64,000 nucleotides of DNA, taken from the NCBI RefSeq assembly GCF_004421005.1, contig NZ_CP038026.1:3968001-4032000 (forward strand), given 5' to 3'. The stretch is from Pseudoduganella plicata (GTDB taxonomy: Bacteria > Pseudomonadota > Gammaproteobacteria > Burkholderiales > Burkholderiaceae_D). Under the pieces are notes generated by a model that did not search any database, was not told the DNA's origin, and saw only the letters and a program-made list of their open reading frames with translations. Shown here in pieces: positions 57,325 to 64,000 of the stretch (within the stretch, counting starts at the first letter, position 1; each line of letters opens with the position of its first letter). The position numbers were made by a program, and so were the translations under genes.

Positions 57325-57965
57325 AACAGGCAGTCATCTTCGACCTGGACGGCGTCATCACCGACACCGCCCGCTACCACTACCTGGCCTGGAAACGGCT
57401 GGCCGAATCGCAGGGCGTGCACTTCGACGAAGCGTTCAACGAACACCTAAAGGGCATTGACCGGATGGGTTCTCTCGACCTGATCCTGGCATCCTCCACG
57501 CGCGTCTACACGCCGGCCGAAAAGCTGGCCCTGGCGACGGAGAAGAATGAGCACTACAAGGAGCTGATCGCATTGATGACACCAGGCGACCTGCTGCCCG
57601 GCGCCGTGCAGGCGCTGGACGATTGCGGCACCGCCGGCCTGAAGATCGGCCTGGCCTCCGTCAGCCGCAACGCCTTCACGGTGCTGGACCGGCTGGGCAT
57701 CACCGACAAATTCGACTACGTCGTCGACGCGCGCACGATCGCGCGTGGCAAGCCGGACCCCGAGATCTTCCTGGCTGCCGCCACGGCATTGGGCGTGGCA
57801 CCGGCGCACTGTTTCGGCGTGGAGGATGCCGTGGCGGGCGTAGCGTCGATCAAATCGGCGGGGATGTATGCGGTGGGTGTCGGCGACCCGCACACGCTGC
57901 GACAGGCCGATGTCGTGATACCGAGCCTGGCGCAGTTCAGGCTGGGCGACTACCTGGCGGCATAA
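57321..57965 (+). CDS. pgmB: Beta-phosphoglucomutase
   Basis: A 214-residue HAD-family enzyme that turns beta-glucose 1-phosphate into glucose 6-phosphate. The nucleophile and acid/base are in FDLDGVITDTARYHYLAW; the cap has the FNEHLKGIDRMGSLDLIL segment specific to beta-PGM; later SVSRNAFTVL, GKPDPEIFLAAA and VEDAVAGVASIKSAGM complete the HAD motifs. Start ATG overlaps the GH65 stop (ATGA), with GGAGG just upstream. It handles the product of the phosphorylase. Confidence 0.96.
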   Translation: MKQAVIFDLDGVITDTARYHYLAWKRLAESQGVHFDEAFNEHLKGIDRMGSLDLILASSTRVYTPAEKLALATEKNEHYKELIALMTPGDLLPGAVQALDDCGTAGLKIGLASVSRNAFTVLDRLGITDKFDYVVDARTIARGKPDPEIFLAAATALGVAPAHCFGVEDAVAGVASIKSAGMYAVGVGDPHTLRQADVVIPSLAQFRLGDYLAA

Positions 57966-57988
57966 AAAACAATTGGAGGAGACACCCC

Positions 57989-59260
57989 ATGAAAAGCCGC
58001 CGCATCCTGTTCGTCCTGTTCCTGATCTATTTTGTGTTTGCCATCCTGCTCAACAGCGTTGGCACGGTGATCCTGCAGATCATCAATAACTACGGCGTCA
58101 GCAAATCCGCCGCCAGCGTGCTGGAAGGGTTCAAGGACCTGCCGATTGCCGTCGTCTCGTTCCTCGTGGCGTCGTTCCTGCCGCGGCTGGGCTACAAGCG
58201 CGCCATGCTGACGGCACTGGCCATCGTCACCTGCGCCTGCCTTGCGATGCCGCTGGTGCCGGGTTTTCTGACGGCCAAGCTGCTGTTCCTCGCTGTCGGC
58301 GTGTCGTTCGCGCTGGTCAAGGTATCGGTGTATTCGACGCTCGGACTGGTTGCCACCAGCCGCCGTCACCACGCCGGCATCATGAATACGCTGGAAGGCT
58401 TCTTCATGCTGGGCGTGCTGTGCGCCTACTGGGTGTTCAGCTGGTTCATCGATTCCGCCGATCCCCGCTCGCACAGCTGGCTGAACGTCTACTGGCTGCT
58501 GGCCGCGCTGTGCGCCGTCACGTTTGTCCTGCTGCTGACGACAACGTTTGACGAGCACCTGGCGGCGCTGCCGGCCCAACGCACGCCGGCGCAGGATTTC
58601 GCCGCGATGCTGCGGCTGTTCTTCAAACCGCTGGTCTGCATCTTCGTCATCACCGCGTTTTTATATGTGCTGATCGAGCAGAGCGTCGGCACGTGGCTGC
58701 CCACCTTCAACAACGAGATCCTCCACCTGCCGGCGGCGATGAGCGTGCAGGTGACGAGCATCTTCGCCGCCTGCCTTGCCATCGGCCGCCTGTCCGCAGG
58801 CGTGGTGCTGCGGCGGATGCACTGGTATCCCGTCATGAACGCGTGCCTGCTGGGCATGGGCGCCGTCGTACTGGTGGCGCTGCCGCTGACGCGCGATGCC
58901 GTGCCCGACCCCGATATCACGTGGGCCAGCGCGCCGCTGGCGACGTTCCTGTTTCCCTTGATCGGCCTGTTCATGGCGCCGATCTACCCCGGCATCAATT
59001 CCGTCATGCTCAGCTCCCTGCCGCAGCACCAGCATTCGGCGATGACGGGCCTGCTCGTGATTTTTTCCGCGCTGGGCGGCACCACCGGCTCGCTGGTCAC
59101 AGGCTATGTGTTCGGCGCGTTCTCCGGCCACTTCGCGTTCTACCTGACGCTCGTCCCCATCACCGTGGTGCTGGTCATGCTGTATTTCTTCCGCCGCGCC
59201 GTGGAAGGCCACGGGGCGGGCGAAGCGGAGCCCTCCGCTATAATCCGCAACACGAACTGA
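57989..59260 (+). CDS. MFS sugar transporter
   Basis: A 423-residue inner-membrane carrier with about 12 hydrophobic helices, starting KSRRILFVLFLIYFVFAILL. The loop between helices 2 and 3 reads RLGYKRAM, and FMAPIYPGINSVMLSS resembles the FucP branch of the major facilitator family. GGAGGA at 57975-57980 precedes the ATG. Located between the phosphomutase and second LacI genes, it probably brings the disaccharide (delivered to the periplasm by the TonB receptor) across the inner membrane. Confidence 0.92.
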   Translation: MKSRRILFVLFLIYFVFAILLNSVGTVILQIINNYGVSKSAASVLEGFKDLPIAVVSFLVASFLPRLGYKRAMLTALAIVTCACLAMPLVPGFLTAKLLFLAVGVSFALVKVSVYSTLGLVATSRRHHAGIMNTLEGFFMLGVLCAYWVFSWFIDSADPRSHSWLNVYWLLAALCAVTFVLLLTTTFDEHLAALPAQRTPAQDFAAMLRLFFKPLVCIFVITAFLYVLIEQSVGTWLPTFNNEILHLPAAMSVQVTSIFAACLAIGRLSAGVVLRRMHWYPVMNACLLGMGAVVLVALPLTRDAVPDPDITWASAPLATFLFPLIGLFMAPIYPGINSVMLSSLPQHQHSAMTGLLVIFSALGGTTGSLVTGYVFGAFSGHFAFYLTLVPITVVLVMLYFFRRAVEGHGAGEAEPSAIIRNTN

Positions 59261-59285
59261 CCCCGGCACCGACTGTGCAAATCCG

Positions 59286-60296
59286 ATGAACCTGAAAGCG
59301 CTGGCCGACACGCTCGGCATGTCCAAGACCACGGTCAGCCGGGCCTTGAACGGCTACCCGGAGGTCTCGGAGCGCACGCGCGAACGGGTGCTGGCTGCCG
59401 CGGCGGCGGCGGGTTACCAAGCCAATCCGGCGGCCCGCACGCTGGCCGTTGGTCGCAGCAACGTGCTCGGTATCATCTATCCGCTGCTGCCCGCCGACCT
59501 GGGCGATCCGATGTTCCTGGACGTCGTGGGCGGCATGTCGGCGGCGCTGGAATCGGCCGGCTTGAACCTCATCATCGTGCCCGTCTCTCCCGCCAACGAA
59601 ATGCCGACCTATCGTCAGCTGGTGCGTGGGCGCCGCGTCGACGGCCTGGTGGTCAGCCGCACATTGGTCGACGACGAGCGCATCGCCTGGCTCAGCGAGG
59701 CGGCTTTTCCGTTTGTCGCGCATGGCCGTACCAGGCTCGATCGGCCTTACGCGTGGTTCGATTACGACAACGCGGCCGGCATCGAACTGGCGGTCCAGGC
59801 GCTGCTGCAACAGGGCCATCGCCGCATCGCGCTGCTAGGCTCGCCCTTGTCGCTGCACTTCGCGCGCCAGCGCCGCGACAGTTTTACGGCGGCGCTGGCG
59901 GCGGCCGGCATCGCGGTCGATGCGCATTACCTGATCGAGTCGGCCATCGACCGGCGCAGCGGCTACCAGGCCATGCAGCGCCTGCTGGCGGTGGCGCCGC
60001 GGCCGACGGCCGTCATCGTCGACAATCACCTGTCCGGCGTCGGCGCGGTGCGGGCGCTGCTGGATGCGGGCGTGGCGATCGGCACGGAGATGTCGCTGAT
60101 CGTCTGGGGCGGCATGGCCGATACGCTGGCGGGACTGGACGTGACGACGGTCGACCAGCCCGACGCGCGCGGGGCCGGAACCCGCATGGCACAGATGCTG
60201 CTGGCGCGCCTGGGCGGCACGCCGGCGGCGGGGCTGCAGGAACTCTGGCAGCCGCGCCTCGTGGCCGGTTCGACGGTGGGACCGGCGCCCACCTGA
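59286..60296 (+). CDS. Second LacI family regulator of the sugar locus
   Basis: A 336-residue regulator with helix-turn-helix NLKALADTLGMSKTTVSRAL, hinge NPAARTLAVGRSNVLGIIYP and sugar-sensing domain (LVRGRRVDGLVVSRTLVDDE, TTVDQPDARGAGTRMAQ). It follows the MFS gene by 25 bases and so is likely co-expressed with the phosphorylase operon. The AglR-like spacing in the sensor domain suggests an alpha-glucoside inducer. It is the best candidate for binding the CCGG-centred palindrome at 54956. Confidence 0.92.
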   Translation: MNLKALADTLGMSKTTVSRALNGYPEVSERTRERVLAAAAAAGYQANPAARTLAVGRSNVLGIIYPLLPADLGDPMFLDVVGGMSAALESAGLNLIIVPVSPANEMPTYRQLVRGRRVDGLVVSRTLVDDERIAWLSEAAFPFVAHGRTRLDRPYAWFDYDNAAGIELAVQALLQQGHRRIALLGSPLSLHFARQRRDSFTAALAAAGIAVDAHYLIESAIDRRSGYQAMQRLLAVAPRPTAVIVDNHLSGVGAVRALLDAGVAIGTEMSLIVWGGMADTLAGLDVTTVDQPDARGAGTRMAQMLLARLGGTPAAGLQELWQPRLVAGSTVGPAPT

Positions 60297-60319
60297 TCCA
60301 GGGCCTGGCGGCCCCGGAC

Positions 60320-63300
60320 CTACATATTGCGGCGGTACTGGCCACCCACTTCGAACAGCGCGGTAGTGATCTGCCCCAGCGAGCAGACGCGGGCCGCGTC
60401 CATCAGCTTCTCGAACACGTTCTCGTTGTCGATGGCGGCCTGCTGCAGCGCTGCCAGCGCGGCCGGGCTTGCGGTGGCGTGACGCGTATGGAAGTCGTCC
60501 AGGCGCCGCAACTGCGACTGCTTCTCGTCGTCGGTGGAGCGGGCCAGCTCGATCGTCTGCGGCACCTCCGCGCCCTTCGGGTTGCGGAAGGTGTTGACGC
60601 CGATGATCGGCAGCGAGCCGTCGTGCTTCTTGTGCTCGTACAGCAGCGACTCTTCCTGGATCTTGCCGCGCTGGTAGCCCGTCTCCATCGCACCCAGCAC
60701 GCCGCCCCGTTCGGCGATGCGTTCGAACTCCTGCAGCACCTGTTCTTCCACCAGGTCGGTCAGCTCCTCCATGATGAACGCGCCCTGGTTCGGGTTCTCG
60801 TTCTTCGCCAGGCCCCACTCGCGGTTGATGATCAATTGAATTGCCAATGCCCTGCGCACCGATTCGTCCGTCGGCGTGGTGATCGCTTCGTCGTAGGCGT
60901 TCGTGTGCAGCGAATTGCAGTTGTCGTAGATGGCGATCAGCGCCTGCAGGGTCGTGCGGATATCGTTAAAGTCGATCTCCTGCGCGTGCAGCGAGCGGCC
61001 GGACGTCTGGATGTGGTACTTCAGCTTCTGGCTGCGATCGTTGGCGCCGTACTTGTCGCGCATCGTCACCGCCCAGATGCGGCGTGCCACGCGGCCCAGC
61101 ACCGTGTACTCCGGGTCCATGCCGTTGGAGAAGAAGAACGACAGGTTCGGCGCGAAGTCGTCGATGTTCATGCCGCGCGCCAGGTACGCCTCGACAAACG
61201 TGAAACCGTTCGACAGGGTGAACGCCAGCTGCGAGATCGGGTTCGCGCCCGCCTCGGCGATGTGGTAACCGGAGATCGACACGGAGTAGAAATTGCGCAC
61301 CTGGTGGCGCACGAAATATTCCTGGATATCGCCCATCACCTTCAGCGAGAACTCGGTGCTGAAGATGCACGTGTTCTGGCCCTGGTCTTCCTTCAGGATG
61401 TCGGCCTGCACGGTGCCGCGCACGTTCTGCAGCACCCACGCGCGAATCTGCGCCGCTTCCTCATCGGTCGGCTGGCGCCCTTTGTCGCGGGCGAATTTCT
61501 CCATCTGCTGGTCGATGGCCGTGTTCATGAACATGGCGAGGATCGTCGGCGCCGGGCCGTTGATCGTCATCGATACGGACGTCGTTGGGCTGCACAGGTC
61601 GAAGCCGTCGTACAGCACCTTCATGTCGTCCAGCGTGGCGATCGACACGCCCGAGTTGCCGACCTTGCCGTAGATGTCGGGACGCAGCGCCGGGTCGGCG
61701 CCGTACAGGGTGACGGAGTCGAATGCCGTGGAGAGGCGCTTCGCATCGAGCCCTTCGGACACCAGCTTGAAGCGGCGGTTGGTGCGGAACGCATCGCCTT
61801 CGCCGGCAAACATGCGGGTGGGGTCTTCCCCTTCGCGCTTGAACGGGAACACCCCGCCGTGTAGGGGAACGAGCCGGGCACGTTTTCCAGCATCAGCCAG
61901 CGCAGCAGCTCGCCGTGGTCCTCGTACTTCGGCAGCGATACCTTGCGAATCTTGTTGCCCGACAGCGTGTGGTAGACGAGGACCGTGCGGATTTCCTTGT
62001 CGCGGATTTTCACCACGAACTCGTCGCCCGCGTAGGCAGCCTGCACGTCCGGCCACGTCGTCAGCAGTTTTTTCGTGTTGGCGTCCAGCCCGTTGTCGCG
62101 TTCGACGATGACGTCATCGAAGTCGGCGTTCCTGCCGGCGGCGGCCAGCATGCGTTTGGCCTCCGTCAGCTGCTGGCGCTCGCGGGCCAATACCGACTGG
62201 CGCCGCACTGTCTTGTGGTAGCCGCGCACCGTGTCGGCAATTTCGGCCAGGTAGCGCGCACGGGCAGGGGGCACGATGACGTTCTTGCCGGAGCTGAAGC
62301 GCACATCCACCGGCGCCAGCTTGCCCGGCTGCGCGTGCAGGCCATGTTCTGCCAGTTTCGGCAACAGACCCTGGTACAGCGCGGTGACGCCATCGTCGTT
62401 GAAGCGCGACGCCTGCGTGCCGTACACCGGCATCTCATCAAGGCGCTTGCTCCACAGTTCGCGGTTGCGCTGGTACTGTTTGGCCACGTCGCGCAGCGCG
62501 TCCTGCGCGCCCTTGCGGTCGAATTTGTTGATGGCGATGAAGTCGGCGAAATCGAGCATGTCGATTTTTTCCAGCTGCGACGCGGCGCCGAATTCGGGCG
62601 TCATCACGTACATCGACACGTCCACGTGCGGCACGATGGCCGCATCGCCCTGGCCGATGCCGGACGTCTCGACGATGACGAGGTCGAAGCCGGCGACCTT
62701 GCAGGCGGCAATCACGTCCGGCAGCGCCTGCGAGATTTCGGAGCCCGCTTCGCGCGTGGCCAGCGAGCGCATGAAGACCCTGGCTTGACCGTTCCACGGA
62801 TTGATCGCATTCATGCGAATCCGGTCGCCCAACAGCGCGCCGCCCGACTTGCGGCGCGACGGGTCGATCGAGATGATGGCGATGTTGAGCGTGTCGCCCT
62901 GGTCCAGGCGGATGCGGCGAATCAGCTCGTCCGTCAAGGAAGATTTGCCGGCGCCGCCCGTGCCGGTGATGCCCAGCGTTGGCGTCGCCAGTTCATCGGC
63001 CGCAGCCAGCAATTGCTGGCGCAGTTCCGGTGCGGCGCGGTCGTTTTCCAGTGCCGTGATCAGCTGGGCCAGCGGACGGTGACGGGCCGCGATGTCGCCC
63101 TGCTGCAGCGGCGCCAGCGACGTGGGCGAATACTGCGACAGGTCGATGTCGCACTGCTGCACCATCCACTGGATCATGCCGACCAGGCCCATGCGCTGGC
63201 CGTCTTCTGGACTGAAGATGCGGGTGACGCCGTATTCGTGCAGCTCGGCGATCTCGGACGGCACGATCACGCCGCCGCCGCCGCCAAACACCTTGATGTG

Positions 63301-63609
63301 GGCGCCGCCGCGCTGGCGCAGCAGGTCGATCATGTACTTGAAATACTCGACGTGGCCGCCCTGGTAGCTGGAGATGGCGATACCCTGCACGTCCTCGGCC
63401 AATGCGGCGGTGACGACTTCGTCGACGGAGCGGTTGTGGCCGAGGTGGACAACCTCGACACCGTTCGACTGCAGGATGCGGCGCATGATGTTGATCGAGG
63501 CATCGTGGCCATCGAACAGCGAGGCAGCCGTAACGAAGCGCACCTTGTTGGCCGGCCGCGCCTGGTCGGCTTCGGCGGCAAGGGTCTTGGCGGAGGTCAG
63601 ATCGTTCAT
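60320..63609 (-). CDS. icmF: Fused isobutyryl-CoA mutase IcmF, one frame break at 61852-61855
   Basis: A B12-dependent acyl-CoA mutase with its own GTPase chaperone, 1096 residues once repaired. Order: B12-binding domain ([28 protein letters not shown]), MeaI-like G domain ([20 protein letters not shown], later [15 protein letters not shown]), then the large mutase domain. The frame breaks at CCCC 61852-61855 (GGGG on the coding strand): [11 protein letters not shown] is followed in another frame by [20 protein letters not shown], which in IcmF are continuous. One extra base restores the chain. It interconverts isobutyryl- and butyryl-CoA or related branched acyl-CoAs. A palindrome for a regulator lies 49 bases upstream of the start. 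Confidence 0.9.
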
Positions 63610-63657
63610 GAGATTCCCTGGAATTTCGACGGATCGTGCGATCCGATTATATGACGT

Positions 63658-63671
63658 TTACGTTAACGTAA
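63658..63671. promoter_or_regulatory. Perfect palindrome TTACGTTAACGTAA upstream of icmF
   Basis: A 14-bp perfect palindrome 48 bases before the icmF start. It resembles the ACGTWAACGT-type sites of MerR-family regulators of branched-chain acyl-CoA use (LiuR type); the link is inference. A second short inverted repeat, CGGATCG/CGATCCG (63630-63645), lies between it and the gene. Confidence 0.65.
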
Positions 63672-63701
63672 TAACGACGTAAGAACTGCGCGTAGAACCG
63701 C

Positions 63702-63790
63702 TGAAAACCGGTGCCAGGCTCCTATTTCGAAGACCGGTGCCAGGCTCCTATTCCCACGATGTGAAAACAGGAGCCTGTCACCGGTTTTCA
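63702..63790. repeat. Direct and inverted repeats with ACCGGTGCCAGGCTCC core
   Basis: A 20-base word, ACCGGTGCCAGGCTCCTATT, occurs at 63707-63726 and again at 63733-63752; a near-perfect inverted copy lies at 63766-63785. With flanks, 21-base arms at 63702-63722 and 63770-63790 match with one mismatch. The element fills the gap between icmF and the next gene. It is a second REP-like family, different from the GGGGTCAG one. Confidence 0.8.
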
Positions 63791-63799
63791 CGATGCGGG

Positions 63800-64000
63800 C
63801 TACGCGGCGTGCTGGCGGGCGCCACCAAAGGCTGCCAGCAGGCGCGCCTTGTCGGCGTGGAACGTGGCGACGGCTTTTTCCTTGACGTGACCGAAGCCGC
63901 GGATCTTCTCCGGCAGCGCCGCGATCGATACGGCCTGCTCGTAGTTCGATGCGGTCAGGCCGGCCAGCAGTTCGGCCACGATCTGGCGGTATTCGCCGAT
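63800..64000 (-). CDS. Indolepyruvate ferredoxin oxidoreductase family protein, C-terminal end
   Basis: The minus strand is open from the window edge to the TAG at 63800-63802 and encodes 66 residues: IGEYRQIVAELLAGL, ALPEKIRGFGHVKEKAVATF, and AAFGGARQHAA. The phrase EKIRGFGHVKE is the end of the large fused indolepyruvate (2-oxoacid) ferredoxin oxidoreductases that oxidise arylpyruvates to acyl-CoA. The rest lies right of the window. Beside icmF it would fit amino acid breakdown. Confidence 0.8.
   Translation of the reverse strand: MGEYRQIVAELLAGLTASNYEQAVSIAALPEKIRGFGHVKEKAVATFHADKARLLAAFGGARQHAA

Noticed and set aside
63702-63790. Short CRISPR array
   Set aside because: Only two direct copies with a six-base gap, plus an inverted copy; no spacers of regular length and no cas genes.

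Overview
The window reads as chromosome of a high-GC betaproteobacterium of the Massilia/Duganella/Janthinobacterium type (Oxalobacteraceae, Burkholderiales). This rests on the gene content and order: dnaA-dnaN-gyrB diverging from rpmH-rnpA-yidD-yidC-mnmE, TonB/LacI-style sugar loci, IcmF, and REP-like repeats built on GGGGTCAG. The assignment to family is inference. The replication origin lies between dnaA and rpmH, at about 32.2-32.8 kb.

Layout. 0-0.5 kb: end of folE. 1.1-9.6 kb: a tightly coupled signalling operon (hybrid kinase with three receivers, CheR, CheB, receiver-kinase, cytoplasmic subtilase, small partner) with no chemoreceptor. 9.9-11.1 kb: a DUF2244 protein and an OmpW porin. 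11.3-17.6 kb: an overlapping operon of an IorAB-type molybdenum hydroxylase, SoxXYZA, a cytochrome c and a flavocytochrome c sulfide dehydrogenase; soxB and soxCD are not present. 17.6-26.9 kb: a type VI secretion cargo module (TssF, VgrG, DUF4123 adaptor, VasX-like effector, DUF6708 membrane protein, PAAR) whose middle is visibly AT-richer. 27-36.9 kb: the origin region. 36.9-47.4 kb: a defence island with a type I restriction-modification locus carrying two tandem hsdM genes, then a GHKL ATPase joined to a PD-(D/E)XK nuclease-like tail. 47.4-51 kb: zinc-ribbon protein, HPt protein, CAP lipoprotein, pssA, ydhF. 51.2-60.3 kb: a disaccharide-use locus (TonB receptor, LacI, GH65 phosphorylase, beta-phosphoglucomutase, MFS carrier, second LacI) with clear palindromic operators. 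60.3-64 kb: icmF and the end of an indolepyruvate ferredoxin oxidoreductase.

The most important warning for any reader: at least eight single-base contractions, every one in a run of C or G, break five genes (mnmE three times, the second hsdM twice, the first hsdM, icmF and the VasX-like effector once each). Adding one base to each run restores a full-length protein of family-typical size. This looks like homopolymer error in the assembly rather than biology, so these genes are annotated across the breaks. A ninth possible case sits at the start of the receiver-kinase gene.

Best candidates for new biology are the GHKL-nuclease fusion in the restriction island, the two-HsdM type I system, the receptor-free CheB/CheR-kinase-subtilase operon, and the Sox operon whose SoxY lacks the usual GGCGG tail.
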